From NCBI GenBank assembly GCA_965153355.1, contig OZ231126.1, positions 13,578,001 through 13,642,000 on the forward strand: a stretch of DNA of 64,000 nucleotides, given 5' to 3'. Shown piece after piece: positions 1 through 12,015 of this stretch. The DNA comes from Flaccisagitta enflata (Eukaryota; Chaetognatha; Sagittoidea; Aphragmophora). Within the stretch, counting starts at the first letter, position 1. Each line of letters begins with the position of its first letter. The notes under the pieces are model-generated. The model was not told where the DNA came from. It did no database searches and saw only the letters and a program-made list of their open reading frames with translations. Both the position numbers and the translations under genes were made by a program.

Positions 1-305
1 TGAAATCTGCCCTCTCAGGCCTGAAATCTGCCTATTCAGATTCAAACTCTGAGAGGGCAGATTTCAGGCCTGAGAGGGCAGATTTCAGGCCTGAGAGGGC
101 AGATTTCAGGCCTGAGAGGGCAGATTTCAGGCCTGAGAGGGCAGATTTCAGGCCTGAGAGGACAGATTTCAGGCCTGAGAGGGTAGATTTTAGGCCTGAG
201 AGGGTAGATTTCAGGCCTGAGAGGATAGATTTCAGACCTGAGAAGGCAGATTCAAGGTCTTAGAGGGCAGATTTCAGGCCTGAAAGGTCAGATTTCATGC
301 CTGAA
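1..305. repeat. 21-bp minisatellite (CCTGAGAGGGCAGATTTCAGG type)
   Basis: About 14 imperfect copies of a 21-bp unit, GGCCTGAGAGGGCAGATTTCA. The first 50 bases carry the unit in the opposite orientation, so the array contains a switch of direction. The same unit recurs at 1146-1395 and at 48125-48335, where it is the core of a family C mobile element. This array is therefore probably part of such an element cut by the left window edge. Confidence 0.9.
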
Positions 306-1145
306 CACCCTGATTTTATTCTTTTTATATTTGGAATTACAATGATCTACGATCGTTTCTTGCGTTTTCTCCAGAATTTTCGTTTGTGACCTCATGAATG
401 GGCATATGGCTCATTTCTTCATTGAGTTTTTAGGGCTGGATTGATTTCTTAGCTGCTACGTCATTCTTTTCTATAGCGCAGCCAGTCCTTTCTTTGGTGG
501 TGATTGAATATGTTCCATCAGTCCTTTTGTCTCTTATTTGCACTCGTTTGTCCGTTGGTTGGTTGGTCGGTCAGTTGGTTGGTCCGTCACGAAAACGTTC
601 TACAATCCACAAAGAACACCTATTGGCCCACATAGCCTTGACCATAATTGAGGGTTTTTCTCATCCTCAACCACCGATTTCAATCGGCGTATTTTTGATA
701 CATCCTCGCTCCTCTATGAGACAGGTCCGTTTGTTGGTTGGTTGGTCGGTTGATCACACATACATCCAACTCCCAAAATCTGAGGTTCTGTCAACAGAGA
801 AGTGGGCAACCTTTTAATTCTTTCGTACATTTGACCTTTCTGTCATTCATTCAAGCATTTATTCATTCATTCATTCATTCATTCATTCATTCATTCATTC
901 ATTCATTCACTCATTCATTCATTCATTCATTCATTCATTCATTCATTCATTCATTCATTCATTCATTCATAGAATCTTTCCTTCATAAGAAACGTTCATG
1001 AAATGAAAAAAAGGGTTATAAAGAAAAAAAAATTTTCCGTTTTATATTCAATTTTCTCAAATCTCGATAAGCAGAAGCTGTAACACGGGATTTTTCATAA
1101 ACGAAAATTCCGCTTCCAAACGAAGAATTGATTGTAATTCGCACT
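306..1145. other. Gene-free stretch with an ATTC microsatellite
   Basis: No coding exon recognised. Short GGTT/GGTC-rich patches at about 550-585 and 725-752 resemble decayed cores of family A elements. A nearly pure (ATTC)n microsatellite occupies about 840-970, and its translation gives a meaningless Ile-His-Ser-Phe repeat. The remainder is AT-rich without recognisable motifs. Confidence 0.6.
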
Positions 1146-1484
1146 CGATTCAGGGTGTGAAAGGTCAGATTTCACGCCTGAGAGGGCAGATTTCAGGCCT
1201 AAGAGGACAGATTTCAGGCCTGAGAGGGTAGATTTTAGGACTGAGAGGGTAGATTTCAGGCCTGAGAGAGTAGATTTCAGACCTGAGAAGGCAGATTCAA
1301 GGCCTGAGAGGGCAGATTCCAGGCCTGATTGGTCAGATTTCAGGCCTGAAAGCTCAGATATCAGGCCTGAAAGGTCAGATTTCAGGCCAGGCTGAGGGGG
1401 GGGGACGGATAAACAAACGAACGAACGAAAGTCCCCTGTGTTCTACAGAACATCGTCCCCTTCGGGGCCGCTGCCCAAAAAGCG
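1146..1484 (+). mobile_element. Family C element, 3' part (minisatellite core plus terminal hairpin)
   Basis: A second array of the 21-bp minisatellite (1146-1395) ends in a G run, a short AACG-type tetranucleotide patch and the conserved family C 3' end at about 1427-1484. That end has CCTGTGTTCTACAG, the hairpin arms CCCC/GGGG around TTC, then CCGCTGCCCAAAAAG. The same end occurs at 47525 and 48425 and inverted at 29036 and 34462. It stops only 15 bp from the end of a discoidin-like exon. Confidence 0.75.
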
Positions 1485-1498
1485 AAAATTAGTCATAC

Positions 1499-1748
1499 TT
1501 CCTGGTGGTGATGCTGATTTTGACCACTTTTCTCCTAGAATTGAATCGAAACCAAACAGTTGCTGGTAAAGTCTTGCTGGCCCATGGAAACCCATTTTGA
1601 GGTTTGAAAGCGTTTGCAGCTGCATGATCTAAACGCCACTCGGAAGTTGCACCGGAAGTTCCCCGATAAGAGATCCGTCGCAAGTTTTGAAACCGTTTGC
1701 GACAAAAAAATTCTGGTAACAAAAAAGCAAGCAATGAGCACCTAATTC

Positions 1749-1832
<84 letters not shown>

Positions 1833-2054
1833 TTGTGTGTTAGAGAGAGAAAGGTTGTTCAGCCAAATCCGGTTTGCTGATTTAAGGTAAAATAATGGAA
1901 AAGACATACTACCTTCTTTGTTGCTTTTTTCAGATATTCTGCAATAAACCGAATCGATCAAAGCGCGTTTTTTTGTATGTTTGACAACCATCACGGTGGA
2001 ATGAGAAAATTGAAACAACACCGACAAAATGATTGTCACAAAAAGAACATGCAT
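1499..2054 (-). CDS. Secreted discoidin-like (F5/8 type C-like) protein, partial (first two exons)
   Basis: Exon 1 is 2054-1913: ATG, a hydrophobic signal sequence (VLFVTIILSVLFQF), then a basic stretch, ending on GTAGTA after 47 codons plus one base. Exon 2 is 1712-1499, with acceptor ...TTTTGTTACCAG and donor GTATGA. Phases join to one open frame of 118 codons plus two bases. Exon 2 contains the first half of a discoidin fold: GATSEW...DHAAANAF...W...LPATVWF...KVVKISITTR. It is clearly paralogous to the gene at 3480-5063. No third exon matching the paralogue's last exon is found in 1-1498, where family C repeats lie, so the gene is either broken or continues off the left edge. Its function is likely extracellular glycan or surface binding, inferred from the fold only. 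Confidence 0.72.
1754..1830. repeat. (GT)n microsatellite
   Basis: About 38 GT units, in the intron between the two discoidin exons and about 40 bp upstream of the exon 2 acceptor on the minus strand. Confidence 0.95.
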
Positions 2055-3015
2055 TTTTTCTTATTTCCACGTTTTATCGTTTGAAGTTAACTTTGGGGGG
2101 AAAGTTTTTTTCTTATTAGAAGAAATGATAAGAAAAAAAAAGGCTTCTCCTAACTCAATGAAAAGTCTGCTTAACGAATGAAAATTACATGAGCTTTTCG
2201 GAACCGAGATATTTGAACAGAAAGGATTGATCCAATTTCTGAGCGAATTCCATTTCGGCAAATATCAAGTTGTAAAGACTAATAAAAACTCGGGTGTGTT
2301 TCAATTATTCTGTATGTCTCTATTATTGTCTCATTTTAGCGTTTTAGTATTCTGATATTTCTTATGTTTCCATCTTTTCCTTTCTACGACTATCCCGGGC
2401 GGGAGTGAGCGAAATGAGTGAGCAAGCAAGCCTGTGTATGCATATTAACACACCATCTGTGTGAGACAAAGACGACTGTAGAATGTGGAAACGCGAAGAG
2501 CTGTGCAGTGAGTAAAAAGCAAGCAAATAAGTGCTGCCAGCGACCATGAGGCCAAAAACCAGGTTCCATTCAGAAACACGCCGTTGAGCTCCACCATAAA
2601 CAGGGCCTCCACTGTGCGCGACTTTTGAAGGGTTCACTTGAACTTGACTTGACTTGACTTGGCTAACATACCTGGTGACCTGGTGACCTATGATATTTAT
2701 CACTAAGTTAACTTACGGGAAGTAGGAATGAAGTCACGAAGTGCTTTAGGGTTAATGAATTTTGCTGGAATTTGGCGAAAAGTCATATTTGCCCTCAAGA
2801 TATGCTAGTAATCTATGACTTAAAATCTATCATTAGATTCGCCTATTTTTATGTTGAACAAATCCTTAAACATAAAAAAGTAATTTTTTGAGGGTTGAAA
2901 ACCAATAAAAACTTTATTTCCATAAGCCGACACGTGGTATTTACAGCAAGCAACATTACTAAACTAGACTACAACAAAGATGCCTATGACAATAAAAAAT
3001 ATTATTATATATGCA
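2055..3015. other. Intergenic, no gene seen
   Basis: Lies upstream of the 1499-2054 gene, so its first few hundred bases may hold that gene's promoter, but no clear TATA box stands out. A small direct repeat (ACTTGACTTG) occurs at about 2638-2662. No other feature is recognised. Confidence 0.5.
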
Positions 3016-3155
3016 TCTTCGCGGACACACAACTCTACACATACCGTGTCAGTTGGTCGCTCTGTCCGTCCATCTGTCGGTCCGAAATTTACGAGCGATT
3101 TATGCGCTACGGCCCTTGCCCAACCGTCTGCAACTGTCTTGCGATGTATTCGGTT
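3016..3155 (-). mobile_element. Family A Helentron-like element, decayed
   Basis: Reads in reverse: CGCGGACACACAACTCTACAC, a degenerate GGTC/GTCC core, then GCCCTTGCCCAACCGTCTGCAACT. Both the hairpin end and the outer end are mutated. Orientation is given as outer arm to hairpin end. Confidence 0.6.
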
Positions 3156-3479
3156 TCCTTCACAAAAACAAAAAATACATTAAAAAAAACCTATACGACT
3201 GCACCCGAACGTGGTTGTGATATTAAAGCATCCCTGGGAATTCACTCCACTAGTTTCCTCTTGTCCATCCCATGCTTCCCAATGTCAGATTCAAATGGAT
3301 AAATCCTTGACTTATCGCTTAAATCTTGACATTTTAGCTCCAAAATTCTCGCTTATAGCTCCAGAATGCATATCCCAATGCCCAAAATCCTACCTACGGC
3401 CAGAAATACCAGCCTTAAGACTAAGTGAAAAAATCTTTATTTTTGCCATGTTGTTCGATTAGATGACAATCTCAATCCC

Positions 3480-5063
3480 TCATTGGTACATGGTGACATT
3501 GACAAAACCCGTCAGATTTTCTTTTCCTCCACTTGTAAGGACGTGAATTCCGTAGCATCGATACCATCCTTGCACTTGACACGGAATCTCCCAAGACTTG
3601 GTTTGATCTGGTTGGTCAAATCCTGACTTGTTGACGGTGACCAGAGTCACCCACCAAGAGCAATCGTCAGATGCGACGATGTTGAAGGTGACAGGTGCTT
3701 GATGGATGTGACCTCCTTTTCTGAAGATAAAGAATGAAAAGAAAATGATGCTGATGATTTAAGAATGTAAACAAATAAGCAGAATATCCTTTTTAGTCGG
3801 GGACACGCAATTCTTTTTGGACCGTCTGTCCGTCTGTCCGTCTGTCCATCCGTCACAAAGCTGTTTTTTAAGGTTTTCCTCCCCTGCCCACCCATCCGCG
3901 ACTAATGCTGCCGTGTAAACGGCCTTGTTTTCAATTAGCCTCCCGGCCCTGGCCTTGTTTTTCAGTACAGTTCCTCAAAAACGATCTATTTGATGCTAGT
4001 CGTTTGCAATGTGCTGTTATCTCATACACACTCCGTACAACAATACTTAGAGACGCCACACAAATGTTGTCTGCTTTGCTCTCATATTTGTTATCCAAAA
4101 AAGATGAGAATATTGACGCTTTCGACTATCATTCTGCTTCCCTGGTTGTGAAGCTGATTTTCTTGACTTTCTTTGACTTTTTTAACTGAAACCAAACAGT
4201 TGCCGGTAACGTGTTGCTGTTCCATGGGTAGTTTGTTGTCTGTGGTCTGAAAGCGTTGGCTGCCCCATGATCTGCTTGATACTCTGACGTTGCTCCAGGT
4301 GTCCCATCATATGTGATTGGTCGCAGCTTTAGGAACGGCTGACGACATGGCAAATCTGTAAGATAGTAAGGGCACTTTTATTCCTTTTTTTTTCTACCTT
4401 TTCTACCAGACCTCTTCGCCGTTGCAAATTACAATCCAAAAAAGAAACGAGTTCTTCAGGGATGTTTAAAGTTGAGCGGCTTTTATTTACTTACCCCTCC
4501 CCCGCTGGTCTTTCATTTGTTTCCCCGCCTAGACGAACAAGGCCGGATACACGGCAAAATAGTCGCGGACAATTGGGCAGGGGCTGTAATGCAATAATCG
4601 CTCAGAATTCAACAAAATTCGTAACGGACCGACCTACCGATATACCGACCGACCGACACGGCAAGGTGTAGAGTCGCGTGTCCGCGACTAAAAATCCTTT
4701 TTACCCCATCTTTTCTACCCCATAAAATATAAATTGTAGTATTTATATAGAACTGCCTCTAAAGTTTTTTTTTTCTTTCTGCTTTTCCATCCTTAGATTT
4801 TCTATCCCATCTCCAAACCCTTCGGAAATGCTCAACCTTATACACGTGCTGTTCATAGAAGAACACTAAGCTATGTCAAGTATGTTTTTCGCATTAGAAG
4901 GTGGTTGTAACATACTTTCCTTTATCACGTCGCATTTTTCAGATTTCTCACAAAACACAGCATGAATAGCGGCCTCTTTCTCCGTTCGTCTGACAACCAT
5001 CACAGTTGACTGAGACAACTCCAAAAATCCGAATAAGATGATGTGTAATTCTCCTCGTTTCAT
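3480..5063 (-). CDS. Secreted discoidin-like (F5/8 type C) protein
   Basis: Three exons are recognised. Exon 1, 5063-4916, has an ATG and signal-like sequence ending in QSTVMVVRR, with donor GTATGT. Exon 2, 4355-about 4132, has acceptor TCTTACAG and carries GATSEY...DHGAANAF...W...LPATVWFQ...KVKKISFTTR. Exon 3, 3720-3480, has acceptor ATCTTCAG and ends in TGA. Exon 3 reads QAPVTFNIVASDDCSWWVTL...SWEIPC...WYRCYGI...GFVNVTMYQ, the typical second half of a discoidin/F5-8C domain. The protein is about 200 residues: signal peptide plus one domain. The exon 2 donor is a problem. The paralogue has GTATGA at this place, while here the bases read GCAGAA before an in-frame TGA, and a phase-2 donor is needed. 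The gene may be spliced unusually or be damaged. Two family A elements sit in its introns. Confidence 0.75.
3790..3931 (-). mobile_element. Family A Helentron-like element (in intron)
   Basis: Reverse orientation: TTTTTAGTCGGGGACACGC, a GTCT/GTCC core, then CTGCCCACCCATCCGCGACT and GGCCTTGTTTT. It lies in intron 2 of the discoidin-like gene, about 70 bp upstream of exon 3. Confidence 0.8.
4536..4694 (+). mobile_element. Family A Helentron-like element (in intron)
   Basis: Starts AACAAGGCCGGATACACGG, has the subterminal AGTCGCGGACAATTGGGCAG, a GACC-type core, GGTGTAGAGTCGCG and the 3' hairpin AGTCGCGTGTCCGCGACT followed by AAAAA. It lies in intron 1 of the discoidin-like gene and is one of the best-preserved copies. 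Confidence 0.9.
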
Positions 5064-5554
5064 TCTTCATTAGAGCTGTAAGTGCAAAATTGAGAGGAGC
5101 TTCAACGCTTCGAATTTACAACTTGCAAATTGGGTGGATATTCTGTTTAGCGGCGATATGGAATGCGAGGAAACAATTTCATTTTCGTGTATATAGCGGC
5201 TGCGAACACATCAGCCAAGCATGCTTTTCATAATGAACATTGTGGGCAGAAAAAATCGATTGAAAAGGTTTCCGCTGTGTTCCGCTGTTTAGCATCAGCG
5301 AAAATGACCTGCCAGATGTGTCTTTCTCATTTTCAGTTTTGATTTTGAAATGGAAAAACTTGATTTCGTCTAGAAATGAAACAATGGGCAGACAAATGAA
5401 GCTAGGAAATGATATTTTGAGCATAAACAGAATTTTGTCATAATTCTTTTTTATGATTCCTAATTACTTAATCAAGCCATCTCATTACTGTTAATGTATT
5501 CATGTTTTAGATAGTACTTCGAACAGAAGATGTACGGCCTACGGGAACATTGAC
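5064..5554. other. Intergenic, nothing recognised
   Basis: Upstream flank of the 3480-5063 gene. It is AT-rich, with no recognisable exon and no strong repeat. Promoter elements may be present, but none is clear enough to call. Confidence 0.45.
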
Positions 5555-6030
5555 ATTGTTTTGAATTAGATATGCTTCAAATTTTCCATGATATATCCCG
5601 TTAGAATGAGAGAAGAAAGAACACGTCTTTTTATGGGATTACACATTTTATTGCTTTATTCTGATTGCTTTATAAATTATCAAGTCTCATTCCGTTAGAA
5701 TTTTGCACGTTTGGCCATTGCCATAGAGCATATTCATCTGTAACGCCCGTTCCTAAGCAACCACGGAACGCGCATTTTTTCACTGATCTTTCTGTGCAAA
5801 AATTATAGCCCATTCAATTTTGTTCCTGTGCTTTTTCAATTTGAAATATCTTCATTTCAGATTTCATTGAAACGTGTCTCCTTAGCAATGGGCCAAGATA
5901 ATTAAGGCATCTATCAATTTTTCAAGATTGCAAACATCGGTCCCTGGTATTATTTCTTTTCCCCTCATACTTGCCCCCACTATGTTTAATCTAAACGGAA
6001 TCTACTAAAGAGTGAAGACAGCAAAAATTG
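5555..6030 (+). mobile_element. Family D dispersed repeat, diverged copy
   Basis: Resembles 45132-45560 along most of its length. Shared blocks include GATATATCCCGTTAGAATG versus GATATGTCCTGTAAGAATG, a GAAACGTGTCTCC block, and CATACTTGCCCCCA. Its last part (about 5956-6010) also matches 43603-43780 in inverted orientation. The copy is old, so its ends are approximate. Confidence 0.55.
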
Positions 6031-7344
<1,314 letters not shown>

Positions 7345-8152
7345 TTACTTACGCCTCCAGTGACTACCCCAGCTACCAGCTCCGTGGGTACCATGGCCAG
7401 TTCCCCAGGAACCAGATCCAGTGCCCCAGTTTCCTGAGCCAGTGCCCCAATTTCCAGAGCCGGTGCCCCAGTTTCCTGATCCGGTACCCCAGTTTCCTGT
7501 GCCAGTGCCCCAGTTTCCTGAACCAGTTCCCCAGTTTCCTGATCCTGTACCCCAGTTTCCAGAGCCAGTGCCCCAGTTTCCTGAACCAGTTCCCCAGTTT
7601 CCTGATCCTGTACCCCAGTTTCCAGAGCCAGTACCCCAGTTTCCAGAGCCAGTTCCCCAGTTTCCAGAGCCAGTACCCCAGTTTCCAGAGCCAGTGCCCC
7701 AGTTTCCAGAGCGAGCTCCCAAGTTTCCGGAGCCAGTACCCCAGTTTCCAGACCCAGTTCCGGTGCCCCAGCCTCCCCGGCCATTTCCCCAGGATCCATG
7801 GTCATTGCCTCCAGTGCCCCAGCTTCCGCCTGTGCCCCAGCCTCCCTGGCCATTTTCCCAGGATCCATGGTCATTTCCTCCAGTACCAGTTCCAGTGCCC
7901 CAGCCTCCCTGGCCATTTCCCCAGGTCCCAGTTCCAGTGCCCCCGTTTCCAGATGAGCCACCAGATCCAATGTTGTTCCAACCTCCAGTTCCCGATCCAG
8001 CACCAGTTGAGACTCCTGAGCCAGTTGAGACTCCTGAGCCAGTGGGCGTTATTGAGCCCAAAGCCAGGTTTCCTCCACAAGAATCTCTCTTTGGGCAATT
8101 GCAGGAACAACCTGAGTTTCCAATCTAGAGAGAGAGCGCGAGAGAGAGAGAG

Positions 8153-8209
<57 letters not shown>

Positions 8210-8334
8210 AAAACAAGAGGGGAAAGAGATAAAAAATGAGAGGAAGAGTGAGTGTTTAGAATGGGATTTCTTTTCCTTCATGCATTCTTTATATTTCTAC
8301 GAATTGTTTTTGTTTCACTTCCTTGACAGCAGCT

Positions 8335-8422
<88 letters not shown>

Positions 8423-9400
8423 TTCATAAAAGAAAAAGATAGCTTCATTAATGAACCGACCTTAGCTTGGAAGCATTCTCCTGAGCAGCTTGAACTGGCG
8501 GGACACGAATTGCCACAATTGTACATCATGTTGAGGAGCTTGACATCGTTAAAAGAAAGCCCGCTTTTGTTACGGTCACCGATGAGATTTTGGTAGCAAC
8601 TGTTTTTCGTCGTGATTGTATTCTGACCATTTTTCGAGAAATAATTTGAGCCGTAATGCATGAGGCTGTTCGAGTTTAAGAAAGAATAAAGGGGGAAAAT
8701 TACGGGTTGTATTCCTTGCTCACCAACTCACCCTGCATCCCCGTCAATTTAGAAGTTTGCTATACTACCATGGGAATAAAAGTTTAAGCTGAAATAATAC
8801 CTCAAATGATTCATCAGATATTGTCAATTGCATTCCTCAAAGTCAATCTGTATTTTTGTGACTGCTTGAGTGTTCGTGCTACATAAGCTTGCTTAAGCAA
8901 TGCGATAAAATTTTTTCCTAAGAAAGTAGATGGATACAAAGCACTCATCATTGCAGATTTCCTCTTCCGTTTCGTATTTGGGTTTTGTTTTTTTTTTAAA
9001 CTAAAGCGAACAATGATCATAGCTCATAGAATAACAAGCCAATGGTCTTGTCCACCATTAAAATTTATGAGAAAGTCTGAGTAATTTGCTTGCAATCTTA
9101 TTCCATTTGCTTGCCAATTACTAAAAAAAAACTTAGCCCTTGGTCACGATAAAAAACATCAGATTTTTGACATTTGAACGTATAATGGACTAGGATATTT
9201 GGATAAACAGGTGTGGAACTGACCTGAGGTAGTCATAAGGCAGACCAACGCCAAATGATGAAGACTGGTCCACTCTTCTAAAGGCGAAGGCTTTGCCCGG
9301 TTTGATGTTCTCATAATGAACTGTGATGTGTTGGTCCCGGTCATACTGAGTCTGAGTGTGATGCAAACCCAACGCGTGCATCAGCTCGTGCTTAATCACT

Positions 9401-9472
<72 letters not shown>

Positions 9473-10443
9473 GTTATTCATTAGCATTTAGATACTTTCA
9501 TATTAGTTGCATCCATCTGCCGTGATGCCACATAGTTTAATAAATATTGGTAAAAGCAGCATTCATATCCTGATTAAATGATCGTCACCTCCACGGCACT
9601 GTCTTAAACTCATTGCCACTTCCATCACTCAATCATTGGTTGGTTTCATCTACCTTGAATACAAGCATTGACTAATTGTCATTCCAGTCACCCATGTATT
9701 GATTGGTTTTACGAACCCGAAATACAAGCATTCACTAATTGTCATCCCAGTCACCCAAGCATTGATTGGTTTCACTAACCCTGAATACAAGCATTCACTT
9801 CCATCACCCCAGCATTGATTGGTTTCACCTACCCAGTAGTCAAGCATCCGGGGGCGAGCTCAACTTCCTGGCTTGGGCCAAATGATGACTTTCCGACGTA
9901 GGAAGAACAACCGACTCCATCAACGATTCTGAGACGTCCTGTTTCGGAGACGGAAATGGTAAGTTCGTAAAAGACTTATTGTTAGGAATATTTTGTCAGA
10001 ACTATATGAAAATTGCCAATTGTGACAACTGATTGGAGACATTGGGGAAAAGCTCCCACACTCATTGCCTAGATAACCTCCTTAATCACTAGCTGATAGG
10101 TTTATCAGATCTTTTTTTCATAATTCGTTTATTCCTAAACGGAAAAGTGAAAAATTAGGAGCGCTGTCCTAATAGTGAAGAACAATATGCTGATTTGGAA
10201 TTGTGAGCTCGATTGGGCAAGTATTTCTATTTTTAAGGCGCCGGGACTAAAAATGCAGAAAGGAAATTGTTCAAAATTATCTTCTATTTCTGATGCTAGA
10301 GAGGAGACCAATGATTGATCAAAAAACAATGTAACGACTGAAAGTTCAATCAGAGTTAGAATGGGTCAACTTTCATGTATGAGATATTCATAAAAAGTCA
10401 TTGAAACAGAACGAATTTTGAGTGGGGTGGGGTCAGGTAGATG

Positions 10444-10530
<87 letters not shown>

Positions 10531-11965
10531 CATATCCATATGAGCCACTAAAAGTTAAACGCCATTACCTGAAGCCCCGGCCGAGGGTTCGAACTTGATG
10601 CATGTTTTGGACATGAGGTCTTGCATGGCGGCGTAAACATGGTCTCTGCCGGAGAATCCGTGGTCGAACTCGTAAGGAACAACTCCATTGGGCCAAAAAT
10701 CGAACATTCCGTCGGGCTTGTGGGCCAAACGCTTCTCCATGTCAGACGCAGAACGGTTCAAAGACAGCTCATCAACACCTGAAAGGGTGAAATGATCAAG
10801 AAAACCGGATTCAAGGCATTAGTAGTCAACAAGTAGGGTATTGGTACTGAGACAGCGACAAAAACAAGATGAAGTTAAGTTGTTATAAGAATTATATTTC
10901 AATTGGTGTACATGGTATACATGTGTAAGCATGCAACTATGCATGAGTGCAGACAGAGACTGTATGCTTTGCATGAAACTATGGCTTACCTCCGATAATT
11001 TCATCAATGGTCTTCTCCGAGTCCGATACAATGGCTGAGAGAAAAAAAATATATATATCTTTGTAAATAAATTTGGTTGGACATCTGATGAAAAATTTAT
11101 TGAAGTGTGAATATGAATTTGTGCCTTTCTCTCTCACTTATCTACTCACCCTCTTACTCACTCAGTCACCCACTCAGCCACTGAGTCACTCACTCACTCA
11201 CTCACTCACTCACTCACTCACTCACTCACTCACTCACTCACTCACTCACTCACTCACTCACTCACTCACTCACTCACTCATTCACTCACTCACTCACTCA
11301 CTCCCTCACTCCCTCACTAACTCATATTTCTTACATGGTAAATTGCTGAAATCATGGGAAAGAATCTCCGCCGATGACCAAGTGTGTTGCGAGTCCGGTT
11401 CCTAGAAAGGAAGATAACGGAAAATGCAAATGAAAAAGAATTACAGCAAATTGCGAATACGGATAAAACATGACCGGATACGGCAATCAAGTCGCGGATG
11501 GTTGGGCAAGAGCAGTCATGCGAAAAACGGCAAGAATTCAAAAATGTGACGGACCGACATACCTACCGACCGACCGACACGGCAAGGTGTAGAGTCGCGT
11601 GTCGGCGACTAAAAGACAAGAATTAAGAATATCAACGCATTGTCCTCGATGTATATACGTCGTCTATGTATGAATAAATGATCTTATAATAAAATGATTC
11701 ACAATTGGCAAGTTTATTGAATGCATCGTGGTAGCTGTTTTAGGTTGTACTTGTCAGGGTGACATTTACAACGATCATATCAAATTAACATGAATTGCCG
11801 TTTCTTCATTCAGTCGTTTATATTCCTAAATTAACAAATAATGGCCATAACTTTGCCTGTATTATTCTATCTCACCTTTTGTTCTTTTGTTTCGTTGATG
11901 AGCTCACGAAGTTTCTCCATCAACTCACGCTTCTCCGTTAAGGACAAACCTGTTGAGAGAAAAAG

Positions 11966-12015
<50 letters not shown>

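Noticed and set aside
1-305. Regular short repeats as a possible CRISPR array
   Set aside because: Repeats are contiguous, without unique spacers, and the genome is eukaryotic.
2362-2703. Minus-strand 113-codon frame upstream of the first discoidin gene
   Set aside because: No recognisable domain and no splice context. The ACTTG repeats extend the frame.
7421-8128. Plus-strand 235-codon Pro-Gln-Phe-Pro repeat frame
   Set aside because: Antisense shadow of the Gly/Trp repeat in the astacin exon, which is supported by in-phase splicing to a complete protease.
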